Notes: a model not told the origin generated them from the letters alone. 64,000 nt of DNA from Paenibacillus auburnensis (GCF_927798115.1 NZ_CAKMMG010000011.1:124001-188000), one strand, 5' to 3'. Counted from the stretch's first letter, positions 16,125 to 25,904 are shown. Program-made: numbers and translations.

Positions 16125-17972
16125 TTGACATTTTTCGGGAGAATGATTTGGGATGGAGGGATTGAGATTAAGCAGCTAATAAGCATGATCAATAATATGA
16201 AGCTGAAGTATAAGCTGATGTTGTTTTACGTTGTGGTTGTCATGATTCCCGTGCTGATTATCGGGATTATTCTGATCAGCTATTTCCGGAATGCAGCCCT
16301 GGACCGGGCCATTGATCAGGCGACAAATAACGTCGAGAAGATCAAAAGCCAGATGTCGGCCAAGCTCCGTGTACCTACGGATATCTCCAATCTTCTGTTT
16401 TTTGATGATAATCTGGAAACGCTTGTGAACAGGCAGTATCCGAACATCCTTGAACTTACTAAGGCCTATATGGACTATACCGATTTTCAGGATTACATTT
16501 TACAGTACCGCGAAATCGCCAACATCCGCTTTTTTATCGACAATCCGACACTCGTCAACAACCTGTCGATTACGCCGCTGACTCCGGAGAAGGAATCCAG
16601 TTTCTGGTATAAAAAAGTTATGGAAACCAAAGGGATTTACTGGCTCTATATTGACGACAAAGAGGGTTTTATCGGTACCACTAAGGGGAGCATAAACAAA
16701 CTCAGCCTGCTCCGCCAGGTAGCTTATCCGGAATACAACAAGATCGGAATTATCATGGTTCAGGTGAATCAGGATGAACTGAATAACATGCTGTCCCAGG
16801 AACCGTTCGAGACGATCATTACAGACGAGCAAGGCTATATCGTGGCTGCAAAGAATCCGAAGCTGGTCGGGACGACGCTGGACTCATTTGATATTGAAGT
16901 GGATCTGGAGCACCATTCCGGCAATGTTATCCAAACGAAAGTCAAAGGGGCCGATTCCTACGTTATCGTTGATGAGATTACCCCTGCACTCAGTATCAGC
17001 AAGCTGAAGATCATTTCCGTATTCGAAACCAAAAGTATACTCAGCGACGCGAATAAAGTAAGCATTCTTGGGCTGCTGATTATCAGCGGTGTATTGCTGG
17101 TGGCCCTTGTGATGGTCTATACGATCTCTTTGCTGACAACCAACCGGCTGCTCCGGCTCAGCCGCCAGCTGAATCAAGTGGCCTTGGGTAATCTAAACGT
17201 TGTCTCCCGTATTGACGGCACAGATGAGATCGGGCAGCTGTCGCGCCAATTCAACTATATGGTGTCGAGCATCAACCAGCTGATCAGCCAGGTCATTGAG
17301 AGCAATGAGAAGAACAGCAGGCTGGAGATCGCCCAACGGGAAATAAAACTAAAAATGATGGCCAGCCAGATTCATCCGCATTTTCTCTTTAATGCGCTGG
17401 AATCGATCCGGATGAATGCGCACCTGAAGGGTGAGAAGGAAATAGCGAATATTGTCAGGCTGCTCGGCAAGCTGATGCGCAAGAACCTCGAAGTCGGCAG
17501 AGAACGGGCTCCGCTCAAGGAGGAGATTGAAATGATCCGCTCCTATCTGGAAATTCAGAAATTCCGTTATGAGGAAAGACTGATGTATGAAATTGATTTT
17601 GACACCAAGGCCTCAGAGATTCTGATTCCGCCGCTGATCATTCAGCCGCTGGTGGAGAATTCGGTCGTCCACGGTCTAGAGAATAAAGAAGGACCCGTTC
17701 ATGTGAAAGTCAGTGTAAAGCTGATCGACAATGAGATCCAGGTATATGTGATCGATGACGGGGCAGGGATGTCAGAGCAGCGGCTCTCTGAACTGCGCGG
17801 GGTAATTGCCCAGGCGGAAGAAGAGCAGCGGAGCCGGATCGGTATGCGCAATGTGCATCAGAGACTGGTCTTGTATTACGGGGAACAGCATGGCCTGAAG
17901 ATTACAAGCGAAGAGGGTAAGGGAACGGAAATAGCCTTTTCCATCCCGCATGATAGCGATTACAAACAGTAG
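16125..17972 (+). CDS. Membrane sensor histidine kinase (YesM-like, HPK7 type)
   Basis: A kinase of up to 615 residues. Membrane segments at about residues 29-50 and 308-330 flank an extracytoplasmic sensor region; then come a HAMP linker, a His-kinase domain with the phospho-acceptor motif QIHPHFLFNALESIR, and an ATPase domain with PLVENSVVHGLE and DDGAGM. This layout is that of the YesM family that senses external sugars. The start is uncertain: TTG 16125 has AGGGAG 8 bases upstream, ATGs at 16143, 16185 and 16197 lack a good site, and GGAGGG at 16155 would point to a rare ATT at 16167. It forms a pair with the preceding response regulator. Confidence 0.9.
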   Translation: MTFFGRMIWDGGIEIKQLISMINNMKLKYKLMLFYVVVVMIPVLIIGIILISYFRNAALDRAIDQATNNVEKIKSQMSAKLRVPTDISNLLFFDDNLETLVNRQYPNILELTKAYMDYTDFQDYILQYREIANIRFFIDNPTLVNNLSITPLTPEKESSFWYKKVMETKGIYWLYIDDKEGFIGTTKGSINKLSLLRQVAYPEYNKIGIIMVQVNQDELNNMLSQEPFETIITDEQGYIVAAKNPKLVGTTLDSFDIEVDLEHHSGNVIQTKVKGADSYVIVDEITPALSISKLKIISVFETKSILSDANKVSILGLLIISGVLLVALVMVYTISLLTTNRLLRLSRQLNQVALGNLNVVSRIDGTDEIGQLSRQFNYMVSSINQLISQVIESNEKNSRLEIAQREIKLKMMASQIHPHFLFNALESIRMNAHLKGEKEIANIVRLLGKLMRKNLEVGRERAPLKEEIEMIRSYLEIQKFRYEERLMYEIDFDTKASEILIPPLIIQPLVENSVVHGLENKEGPVHVKVSVKLIDNEIQVYVIDDGAGMSEQRLSELRGVIAQAEEEQRSRIGMRNVHQRLVLYYGEQHGLKITSEEGKGTEIAFSIPHDSDYKQ

Positions 17973-18029
17973 TTCCCCGGCTGCTGTTTCAATGTCTAAT
18001 TTGTATATGATTTTACGTGAAATCTGTCG

Positions 18030-18043
18030 GGTATTCGCTTACA
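18030..18043. promoter_or_regulatory. cre site before the importer permease genes
   Basis: GGTATTCGCTTACA, read on either strand, matches the CcpA cre consensus (TGNAARCGNWWWCA and its complement) at 13 of 14 positions. It lies 44 bases before the first permease start, next to a possible -10 TATGAT. Confidence 0.55.
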
Positions 18044-18086
18044 TTTTGCTGAGGTATGATATGAATATAAAAACGAAGGGGGAATA

Positions 18087-19073
18087 ATGGACGTGAAAGC
18101 GCTCACTGAAAACGGTGTTACAGCAAATGAAAGCGTAACCCCCAACCCACCTACGAAACGGAATAGTGGATTTTGGAAAAGCGTACTGCAGCAAAAGTAC
18201 TTATATCTGATGTCTCTTCCATTCGTGATCTGGGTATTCATCTTTAGCTACGTGCCCTTATGGGGATGGTTGATGGCGTTCCAAAATTATAAACCGAAGA
18301 AATCCTTTACTGAGCAGAAGTGGGTCGGACTGGATAACTTCAAAGAACTCTTCCATGATGAACGCTTCTACCTTGTTCTGAGAAACACACTCGCAATGAG
18401 CCTATTGGGTCTGATATTTGGTTTCGTTGTACCCATCCTGTTCGCGGTAATGCTCAATGAGCTGCGGGGCAATGTATTTAAAAGAACAGTTCAAACTGTT
18501 TCCTACCTGCCTCACTTTGTATCCTGGGTCGTTGTAGGCGGGATTGTCTACAAGACACTCTCGATCGATGGCGGGATTGTCAATGATCTGCTGATCTGGC
18601 TGAATGTCATTGATGAACCGATTCAGTTCATGGCCAAGGCCAAGATGTTCTGGGGAGTTTTGACGGTCGCCGACCTTTGGAAAGAAACAGGCTGGAATGC
18701 AATTATCTATCTGGCAGCGATCACAGGCATCGACAAAGAGCTGTATGAAGCAGCCAAAGTTGACGGTGCAGGCAGAATCAAGCAGATGTTCAATATTACT
18801 TTACCGGGTATCCGAACCACCATTACTGTACTCCTGATTATGTCGATTGGCCATCTTGTCGGAATCGGTTTCGAAAAACAGTTCCAGCTCAGCAATAACA
18901 TGGTAACCGATTATTCGGAAGTGCTGGATATGTATGCGCTTAAGTATGGTATCCAGATAGCCCGCTTCTCTTACGGTACGGCAATCAGTATGTTCACTTC
19001 GGTAGTCAGTGTAATCCTGCTGCTTGTGGCTAACGGTGTAATGAAGAAAGTTACTAAAGAAAGCATTATGTAA
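18087..19073 (+). CDS. ABC transporter permease, oligosaccharide type (LplB-like)
   Basis: A 328-residue inner-membrane permease with six predicted helices after a polar N-terminal tail of about 40 residues. The EAA loop that contacts the ATPase reads YEAAKVDGAGRIKQMFNITL (about residue 215-235). It belongs to the CUT1/LplB group of importer permeases. It is followed after 15 bases by the second permease, then the binding protein. No ATPase gene is present, as usual for Paenibacillus, where a shared MsmX-type ATPase energises such importers. The ATG has GGGGG upstream. Confidence 0.92.
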   Translation: MDVKALTENGVTANESVTPNPPTKRNSGFWKSVLQQKYLYLMSLPFVIWVFIFSYVPLWGWLMAFQNYKPKKSFTEQKWVGLDNFKELFHDERFYLVLRNTLAMSLLGLIFGFVVPILFAVMLNELRGNVFKRTVQTVSYLPHFVSWVVVGGIVYKTLSIDGGIVNDLLIWLNVIDEPIQFMAKAKMFWGVLTVADLWKETGWNAIIYLAAITGIDKELYEAAKVDGAGRIKQMFNITLPGIRTTITVLLIMSIGHLVGIGFEKQFQLSNNMVTDYSEVLDMYALKYGIQIARFSYGTAISMFTSVVSVILLLVANGVMKKVTKESIM

Positions 19074-19088
19074 AGGAGGGGATCTTAA

Positions 19089-19988
19089 GTGGGTGGCAAA
19101 GCATTTCAAATGTCAAAAGGTGAGCGTATATTCGACATCTTTCTATACATTGCTCTTGGACTAATCATGATCGTGACGTTGTATCCCTTCCTGAACGTAC
19201 TGGCGATTTCTTTTAACGAATCTACAGACACTGTTCGGGGCGGCATCTATATCTGGCCAAGAGCCTGGACGCTTGAGAATTACCAGCGTATCTTCAGCTA
19301 TACCGGCCTGATTCAAGGCTTCAAAATATCTGTACTCCGTACCATTACAGGTACGCTACTGGGTCTCCTGAGTTCTTCCATGCTGGCCTTTACGCTCAGC
19401 CGTCCGGAGTTCAGAGCCAGAAAGTTTGTCTCTTATTTCCTGGCCCTGACAATGTATTTCTCCGGCGGTATGGTGCCAATGTACATTCTGATGAGAGACT
19501 TGAACCTGATCGGTACCTTCTGGATTTACATCCTGCCGGGTGCGGTTTCCGCCTTCAACGTCTTCGTCATCCGGTCCTTTATGGACGGGCTGCCGTTCGC
19601 TCTTCAGGAATCCGCCAAGCTGGACGGAGCCAACGACTTTGTGATTTTTTACAAGATCATCCTGCCTCTGTGTAAGCCGGTTCTGGCAACGATTGCGTTG
19701 TTCCTGGCAGTAGGACAGTGGAATGAATGGTTCAGTACTTATCTGTACAACGGCAATAAGCCGCATCTTACCACGCTCCAGTATGAGCTCATGAAGGTAT
19801 TATCATCTACCAATCAGGGCAGCGGCATGGTGAATGCCAACGATATGGCGCAGCAAATGGCGCAAATCTCGCCTGAGTCGATCAAGATGGCAATTACCAT
19901 TGTAGTAACCGTACCTATCCTTGTAGTGTATCCGTTCCTGCAGAAGTATTTCGTAGGCGGTATGACACTCGGTGCTGTAAAAGCTTAA
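19089..19988 (+). CDS. ABC transporter permease, oligosaccharide type (LplC/YtcP-like)
   Basis: A 299-residue CUT1 permease with six predicted helices and the EAA loop LQESAKLDGANDFVIFYKII. It starts at GTG 19089 with AAAGGAGG placed 9 bases upstream, and pairs with the preceding permease to form the membrane channel of the importer. The C-terminal end GGMTLGAVK is typical of the LplC family. Confidence 0.92.
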   Translation: MGGKAFQMSKGERIFDIFLYIALGLIMIVTLYPFLNVLAISFNESTDTVRGGIYIWPRAWTLENYQRIFSYTGLIQGFKISVLRTITGTLLGLLSSSMLAFTLSRPEFRARKFVSYFLALTMYFSGGMVPMYILMRDLNLIGTFWIYILPGAVSAFNVFVIRSFMDGLPFALQESAKLDGANDFVIFYKIILPLCKPVLATIALFLAVGQWNEWFSTYLYNGNKPHLTTLQYELMKVLSSTNQGSGMVNANDMAQQMAQISPESIKMAITIVVTVPILVVYPFLQKYFVGGMTLGAVKA

Positions 19989-20016
19989 TCCCCTGCTGGT
20001 CAGGGCTTGAATAAAA

Positions 20017-20062
20017 GGGACGTATTTCTGGCAGGCAAGTTGCCAGTCAGAAACAGCGTCCC
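20017..20062 (+). terminator. Hairpin between permease and binding-protein genes
   Basis: Nested arms GGGACG/CGTCCC and CTGGCA/TGCCAG without a clear T run. It may stabilise the permease mRNA end or partly terminate it. Confidence 0.4.
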
Positions 20063-20112
20063 GGCTTATTCGTCAAAAATTGGAAATACGAAATTTATTA
20101 TTATGGTTATAT

Positions 20113-20126
20113 TGCAAGCGCTAACA
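20113..20126. promoter_or_regulatory. Perfect-consensus cre site before the binding-protein gene
   Basis: TGCAAGCGCTAACA matches the CcpA consensus TGNAARCGNWWWCA at all 14 positions. It lies about 67 bases before the lipoprotein start and just before a TATATT (20131-20136) that could be a -10 box, a typical repression position. Confidence 0.75.
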
Positions 20127-20192
20127 ATGGTATATTCAGGTTTAACCTGATATGCATAGATCAATTACACAAATTATCAAGGGGGATATCAA

Positions 20193-21944
20193 ATGAAAAG
20201 CAAGAGCATTAAAACCGCTTTTACACTTATGCTCATGAGTTCTATGCTGATCGCAGGCTGTGGCGGTAACAACAATAATAATGCAGCTGACAGCACTGCT
20301 ACCAATGCACCAGCAAACACAGGCAACAATGCGGAAGCAAGCGCACCAGCAGATGAAGCTATGGATACAAGCCCTGTTACATTCACATTCTTTGGTGCGG
20401 ATGCCAGTCCGAACTGGAACAAAATGCAGGATGATGTAGGTAAAGTTATTACTGAAAAGACAGGCGTAACACTGGATGCGGAATTTGACGTAGGCAGCGG
20501 CGGCGGCGACCAAAAAATCGCGATGATGGCTGCCAGCGGTGACGTGCCGGATATGATCTTTGCGAAAGGGAACCTCGGTACCCTGGTGGATGCCGGCCTG
20601 ATTCTTGATCTGACCGATCTGATCGACAAGTATGCTCCGAACCTCAAGAAAATCTATGGCGAAAACATGAACCGTCTGAAATACAGCAATGATGATCAAA
20701 AAATCTATTCCATTCCTACAAACATGGGGGTTGACCAACAATCCTTCGACGCTGGCGGCGGCTTTGAAATTCAGCACCGCGTGCTGAAAGAGCTGGGCTA
20801 CCCGCAAGTAAAAACATTGGCAGACTATGAGAAAGTGCTGAAGGATTATGTAGCTCTGCATCCGGAAACCGATGGACAGCCTACCATTCCGCTCACACTG
20901 AATGCGGATGACTGGAAAATCATGATCACCGTTACCAACCCTGCGTTCCTGACAACAGGCGCACCGGATGATGGTGAATATTATGTAGATCCTACAACTT
21001 ATGAAGCTAAGCTTCACTACAAACGCCCTGAAGAAAAAGAATATTTCCGTTGGTTGAACGGCATGTACGCTCAAGGTCTGCTTGACAAAGATACCTTCGT
21101 ACAAAAAGATGACCAATACAAAGCTAAAGTGGCCAGCGGCCGCGTACTCGGTCTGATCTCCCAGGAATGGGAATACCAAGATGGTGAAAATGCTCTGAAG
21201 GCAGCAGGTAAAGACGAGTATACTTATGCTCACTTCCCTGTAACCCTGTCCGATCAGTACAAAGACCACTCTTTCCAGACTACAGGTATTGATGCTGCCG
21301 GTATTTCGATCACAACCGCTGCTAAAGATCCTGTCCGCATCATTAAATGGCTGGATTGGATGTCTTCTGAAGAAGCCCAGATCCTGAAAAACTGGGGTGT
21401 AGAAGGCAAACAGTACACTGTAAATGCTGATGGAAAACGTGAAATCCCTGCTGATATTCAAGACAGAAAATCCAATGATGCCGCTAACTTTGCAAAAGAA
21501 ACTGGTATCGGCCAGTACAATATCTTTGGTGCACACTATGGTGACGGCGTGAAGGATTCCACAGGCAACTACTATACTACGAACTTCCCTGAACAAATCG
21601 TAGCTTCGTACTCCGATGCTGAAAAAGAATCACTGAAGGCTTACAACGCTACAACTTGGAAAGATCTGTTCCCTGGTGAAGATGCATTCCCTACTAAAGA
21701 ATGGGGCGCTCTGTACAACATGCCGGTTCCAACTGACGGTCAATACCAGGTTATCTTCAAAAAGACTCAAGATATTATCCGCAAACGTATTCCTGAAGCG
21801 ATCCTGTCCAAACCTGCAGACTTCGACAAGGTTTACGATGCATTCCTGGCTGAGCTCGACAAAGCCGGTGCTCAAGACATGGAAAAGGAATATACTGAAC
21901 TTGTTAAAAAGAGAGTATCCCTGTGGACTGGCAAACAGCTGTAA
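20193..21944 (+). CDS. Extracellular solute-binding lipoprotein of the oligosaccharide importer (LplA-like)
   Basis: A 583-residue lipoprotein. The signal peptide ends in LIAGC, giving lipid-modified C23, followed by an Asn/Ala-rich linker and a long family 1 type solute-binding domain as in LplA/YtcQ proteins (about 500-580 aa). It captures the sugar outside the cell and delivers it to the two permeases. It is transcribed from its own cre-controlled region, which allows it to be made in excess of the permeases. GGGGG precedes the ATG. Codon use is biased as in a highly expressed gene. The substrate is probably a fucosylated oligosaccharide, judged from the next gene. Confidence 0.93.
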   Translation: MKSKSIKTAFTLMLMSSMLIAGCGGNNNNNAADSTATNAPANTGNNAEASAPADEAMDTSPVTFTFFGADASPNWNKMQDDVGKVITEKTGVTLDAEFDVGSGGGDQKIAMMAASGDVPDMIFAKGNLGTLVDAGLILDLTDLIDKYAPNLKKIYGENMNRLKYSNDDQKIYSIPTNMGVDQQSFDAGGGFEIQHRVLKELGYPQVKTLADYEKVLKDYVALHPETDGQPTIPLTLNADDWKIMITVTNPAFLTTGAPDDGEYYVDPTTYEAKLHYKRPEEKEYFRWLNGMYAQGLLDKDTFVQKDDQYKAKVASGRVLGLISQEWEYQDGENALKAAGKDEYTYAHFPVTLSDQYKDHSFQTTGIDAAGISITTAAKDPVRIIKWLDWMSSEEAQILKNWGVEGKQYTVNADGKREIPADIQDRKSNDAANFAKETGIGQYNIFGAHYGDGVKDSTGNYYTTNFPEQIVASYSDAEKESLKAYNATTWKDLFPGEDAFPTKEWGALYNMPVPTDGQYQVIFKKTQDIIRKRIPEAILSKPADFDKVYDAFLAELDKAGAQDMEKEYTELVKKRVSLWTGKQL

Positions 21945-21980
21945 GCAGCGGCCCTCCCTCTTAAACAAAACTAATGCAAC

Positions 21981-22014
21981 AGCAAGGACCCGACATTTGT
22001 CAGGGTCTTTTGCT
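21981..22014 (+). terminator. Weak terminator after the binding-protein gene
   Basis: Interrupted stem AGCAA/TTGCT plus GACCC/GGGTC with a short internal T stretch. It would allow partial read-through to the GH95 gene 30 bases further on. Confidence 0.4.
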
Positions 22015-22043
22015 GTATATTGAATCCGTATGGAGGTTATAGC

Positions 22044-24428
22044 ATGAAGCATGAGAGATTAGCAGAGCGTCCCTGGAAATTAAAATACAAGCAGCCTGCA
22101 ACTATCTGGGAAGAAGCTTTGCCGCTTGGAAACGGACATATGGGAGCCATGGTGTTCGGCGGTACGGCAAGAGAACAATTCCAGCTCAATGAGGATACGC
22201 TATGGTCAGGTTTCCCCCGGGACACGAATAATTACGAGGCCCTCCGCTATTTGAAGAAGGTACGCGGTCTGGTATCGGAAGGCAGCTATCTTGAAGCGGA
22301 AAAGCTCGTTAATGCCCGGATGCTCGGTGTGAACGGTCAAGCCTATATGCCGCTTGGTGATCTTTATCTGGAACAGCCGGGGGCGGAGAACTGCACAGGA
22401 TACAGCCGGGAGCTGGACCTGGACAGCGGCATTGCCACGGTAACCTTTCAGACAGAAGCCGGCTCCTTTACCCGTGAGGCCTGGATCAGCGCCCCTGACG
22501 GTGTGTTAGTCATACAGGAAACAAGTGAAACTAAAGGCGGATTAAATCTGACGCTTACCCTAAACAGCCCTCTTCAGCATGCCGTGAAGGAAGCAGGAGA
22601 AGGGAAACTGGTTCTGGAAGGCCGCTGCCCTACGCACATTGCCGACAACTATCATCAGGACCATCCGAACGCCATTCAATATGAGGAGGGGCTGGGTATA
22701 GCCTTCGAGCTGCACCTTCAGGTTTTCACTTCGGGAGGCCGGGTTGAATTCCGGGACGGGAAGCTTGTCATCTCCGGGGCCGATCAGGTGCAGCTGCGGC
22801 TTGCTGCTGCTTCGGATTATGAGGAGCTGAAGCGCAAAGCCGCCCACCTGAAGAGCAGCCGTCAGGCAAGGCCAGCGGTGCTTCTGAGCCCTGCGGAGAG
22901 CTGTGTACAGCGGCTGACAGCGGCGGCAGCGATGACATATGAAGAGCTGCAACAGCGGCATACGGCCGATCATCAGGCGCTCTTCCGGCGGGTAGACCTT
23001 GACCTCGGAGGCTGGGAAGCGGCTGAATGTCCGACAGATGAGCGGCTGGCCGCCTATAAGGCTGGACAAGAGGATCCTCAGCTTGAGGCACTGCTGTTCC
23101 AGTATGGCCGTTATTTGCTAATGGGCAGCTCCCGTACCGGCTCACAGGCAGCGAATTTGCAGGGGATCTGGAACGAGCATGTGACACCGCCCTGGAACAG
23201 CAATTATACGACTAATATCAATACCCAGATGAATTACTGGCTGGCAGAGGTGGGCAATCTGAGCGAGCTTCATGAGCCGCTTATTGATTTGATCCGGGAG
23301 CTCAGTGAGACCGGAGCCAGAACGGCGGCAGTGCACTACGGCGCCCGCGGCTGGGTAGCCCATCACAATGTTGACCTGTGGCGGAGCTCTGTGCCGTCAG
23401 GCGGGGATGCCAGCTGGGCCTTCTGGCCGATGGGCGGCGTGTGGCTGAGCCGTCATCTGTGGGAGCATTATGCTTATAATCCGGATACCACCTACTTACA
23501 GGAAACGGCTTATCCGCTGATGAAGGGGGCGGCGCTGTTTGCGCTGGACTGGCTGGTGGAAGGACCGGAGGGTCTGCTCTTAACCAATCCGTCTACTTCT
23601 CCGGAGAACCGGTTTGTAACAGCAGAAGGTGAGCCTTGCAGTATCTCCATGGGTTCGGCAATGGACCTGACCCTTATCCGTGAGCTATTCAGCCATTGCG
23701 TGCAGGCAGCACAGATTCTGGAGAAGGACAACGAGTTTCAGCTTCAGCTGGAGGAGGTCTTGTCCCGGCTGATGCCGCTGCAAATTAGTGAGGACGGACG
23801 TCTGCAGGAATGGATCGAGGATTTCAAAGAATCAGAACCGGGGCACCGTCATGTATCTCATTTATATGGTCTGTATCCCGGAGATCTGATTAATGAACGG
23901 GATACACCGGAACTGCTCGAAGCCAGCCGTTTGTCGCTTGCGAAGCGGATTACCTCGGGGGGCGGACATACCGGCTGGAGCTGTGCCTGGCTGATCAACC
24001 TCTACGCACGGCTGAAGGAAGGCGAATCGGCCTACAGTTTTGTCCGGACGCTGCTGTCCCGCTCGGCCTATCCTAACCTGTTCGATGCCCACCCTCCGTT
24101 TCAGATTGACGGCAATTTCGGCGCTGCCGCCGGGATAGCGGAGATGCTGCTGCAGAGCCATCTTGGTGAAATCACTCTGTTACCGGCCCTGCCGAACGCC
24201 TGGAAAACCGGCAAAATCAGCGGAATTAAGGCACGCGGAGGGTATGAAGTGGACCTCGAATGGCAGGATCATGTGCTGGTATCTGCACGGATTACCGCGT
24301 CGCGCGATGGAGAATGCCGTCTGGTATATCCGCGCGGGCTGAAGATTCAGCTTCCTGACGGCTCTCTAGTCGGGGCGGAACATCCGTTGCCGGTTAAAGC
24401 CGGAGAAGCTTACTTCATAACGGTTTGA
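22044..24428 (+). CDS. GH95 alpha-L-fucosidase (cytoplasmic)
   Basis: A 794-residue glycoside hydrolase of family 95, which removes alpha-1,2-linked L-fucose (some members act on L-galactose) by inversion. Active-site positions known from bifidobacterial AfcA are recognisable: TNINTQMNY gives the N-X-N pair (N391, N393), NPSTSPEN gives the general acid E521, and FQIDGNFGA gives D689. There is no signal peptide, so it should work on imported oligosaccharides. ATG 22044 follows TGGAGG at the right distance; the frame extends to 22020 without a site. It is the enzyme of the preceding importer cassette and ends at a strong terminator. Confidence 0.92.
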   Translation: MKHERLAERPWKLKYKQPATIWEEALPLGNGHMGAMVFGGTAREQFQLNEDTLWSGFPRDTNNYEALRYLKKVRGLVSEGSYLEAEKLVNARMLGVNGQAYMPLGDLYLEQPGAENCTGYSRELDLDSGIATVTFQTEAGSFTREAWISAPDGVLVIQETSETKGGLNLTLTLNSPLQHAVKEAGEGKLVLEGRCPTHIADNYHQDHPNAIQYEEGLGIAFELHLQVFTSGGRVEFRDGKLVISGADQVQLRLAAASDYEELKRKAAHLKSSRQARPAVLLSPAESCVQRLTAAAAMTYEELQQRHTADHQALFRRVDLDLGGWEAAECPTDERLAAYKAGQEDPQLEALLFQYGRYLLMGSSRTGSQAANLQGIWNEHVTPPWNSNYTTNINTQMNYWLAEVGNLSELHEPLIDLIRELSETGARTAAVHYGARGWVAHHNVDLWRSSVPSGGDASWAFWPMGGVWLSRHLWEHYAYNPDTTYLQETAYPLMKGAALFALDWLVEGPEGLLLTNPSTSPENRFVTAEGEPCSISMGSAMDLTLIRELFSHCVQAAQILEKDNEFQLQLEEVLSRLMPLQISEDGRLQEWIEDFKESEPGHRHVSHLYGLYPGDLINERDTPELLEASRLSLAKRITSGGGHTGWSCAWLINLYARLKEGESAYSFVRTLLSRSAYPNLFDAHPPFQIDGNFGAAAGIAEMLLQSHLGEITLLPALPNAWKTGKISGIKARGGYEVDLEWQDHVLVSARITASRDGECRLVYPRGLKIQLPDGSLVGAEHPLPVKAGEAYFITV

Positions 24429-24755
24429 CGGAAGTGAAGGAACTGGCGTAGGATAACCAAAAGTGAATCAAATCCGCTCCATACGTAGAGATGATCTGCG
24501 CGGGAGCGGTTTTTTTTGTGGAAAGGGAGCATGAGAATGTTGAAATAGCTGGCAGGCAGGAAAGGCTTATTTAACGGGCATTCCGGACCGATATTAACAA
24601 TATAGCGTATACGGAGATGGGGATTTCTGTCCCCCGTATTGTTACAAACAGAATGAGTAATATTATGGTTGTGCGGAAGCAATTTCCGGCATCTAATATA
24701 GAGTACAAATGATGTGGAAAAGCTATTCGAAGTTCGCAGGAGGCACGGGGGAGAA
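24429..24755. other. Gap between GH95 and transglutaminase genes
   Basis: This 327-bp stretch contains the GH95 terminator near its start and, from about 24600, AT-richer DNA that probably holds the promoter of the next gene. I do not see a clear operator or small gene. Confidence 0.5.
24474..24517 (+). terminator. Rho-independent terminator of the fucosidase cassette
   Basis: A perfect 7-bp stem CCGCTCC/GGAGCGG around a 22-base loop, followed by eight T. Confidence 0.75.
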
Positions 24756-25889
24756 ATGGGAAAGAAACGTTTGTCGCTGATGAAGACCATGCTGGGAGGG
24801 ATGATGCTGTTCGCAGCTTTGCCGCCTGCGGCTTACTATGGCTGGGGGCAGGCGTATGCCGCCGCGGCATCGTCGTCACTTCACTCTGTAAGTGAAATGG
24901 CCCAAAGGCTGACCGGGGCAATGAATAACCGCAGAGAGAACATCACTTTCACCTACGAGGGCAATATCAGTAAGCCGAAGGTGCAAAGCGCCATTGACCA
25001 GGCGATGGGCAGCGATCCCTATCTGTACTACATCATAGACAGTTACGCTTTCTCATACCGGGGGAGCAGCCGCTCTGCGAATGTAACGGTGCAGGTGGAA
25101 TACAGGGAGACCCTGCAGCAGACTGCCTATGTGAATAAGCAGGTAAAAGCAATTCTGCAAAAGATCATTACACCTGGGATGGATAATCATCAGAAGGTTA
25201 AGGTCATTCACGATTGGGTCGTGCTGAACTTGAAATATGACAACACCTATAGTAAATATACGGCTTACGAAGGGCTGCAAAGCGGCAGCGCAGTATGCCA
25301 GGGCTATTCTCTGCTTACCTATAAATTGCTGCTTGGTGCAGGCATACCTAATAAAATAGTTGAAGGTAAAGCAAGACCGGAGGGAGGCGTATCGCAGTCC
25401 CATGCCTGGAATCTGGTGCAGCTGGACGGTCGTTGGTATCATCTGGATACGACTTGGGATGATCCCACGCCTAGTACGGAAGATGGAGTAAGCACGGTGT
25501 ATTATATGAGAACAGATGCGCAAATGCGCCGCGACCATAGCTGGGTCAAGTCTTATCCGGCAGCTTCTGTGGGCTATGCCCAGACTTTATCTGAACTGGT
25601 CAGCCGTGGCGGCCAGAACGTGTCAGTGTATCAGAAGCTTCAGGACCAGCTGGACTACAGGCTGTATGAAGAAGATCAGGTCGTTACTTCTGCCGCAGAA
25701 CTGAAGGAGCTTGCCAGGGCGGCCGTTGGCTCCGGCAAACAGTCCATGCTGTTCCGTTACCGGGGCAGCGAGCAGCGGCTTAAGAATGACCTGCAGGAGC
25801 TGTATAAGCTGGGACTGAACCAGCTGTCCTACAGCAGCTCGGCTTTTGATAATACCGGCGATCTTAAGGTGTATGTGACCTGGAAATAA
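24756..25889 (+). CDS. Secreted transglutaminase-like protein
   Basis: A 377-residue protein with an N-terminal signal peptide or anchor (about residues 1-36, ending near AYAAAAS). The transglutaminase-core triad is complete: C181 in AVCQGYS, H216 in SHAWN and D231 in HLDTTWDD. Proteins of this class act as cysteine proteases or cross-linking enzymes at the cell surface; the substrate is unknown. The C-terminal 90 residues are a separate unrecognised domain. ATG 24756 was chosen because GGGGGAG lies just upstream; an earlier in-frame start at 24714 is not supported. Confidence 0.85.
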   Translation: MGKKRLSLMKTMLGGMMLFAALPPAAYYGWGQAYAAAASSSLHSVSEMAQRLTGAMNNRRENITFTYEGNISKPKVQSAIDQAMGSDPYLYYIIDSYAFSYRGSSRSANVTVQVEYRETLQQTAYVNKQVKAILQKIITPGMDNHQKVKVIHDWVVLNLKYDNTYSKYTAYEGLQSGSAVCQGYSLLTYKLLLGAGIPNKIVEGKARPEGGVSQSHAWNLVQLDGRWYHLDTTWDDPTPSTEDGVSTVYYMRTDAQMRRDHSWVKSYPAASVGYAQTLSELVSRGGQNVSVYQKLQDQLDYRLYEEDQVVTSAAELKELARAAVGSGKQSMLFRYRGSEQRLKNDLQELYKLGLNQLSYSSSAFDNTGDLKVYVTWK

Positions 25890-25904
25890 GGCTATATGAA
25901 TAAA

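Noticed and set aside
20142..21596. Long minus-strand reading frame (484 codons) opposite the binding-protein gene
   Set aside because: It lies antisense to a strongly supported lipoprotein gene, has no ribosome site or family likeness, and arises from that gene's biased codon use.
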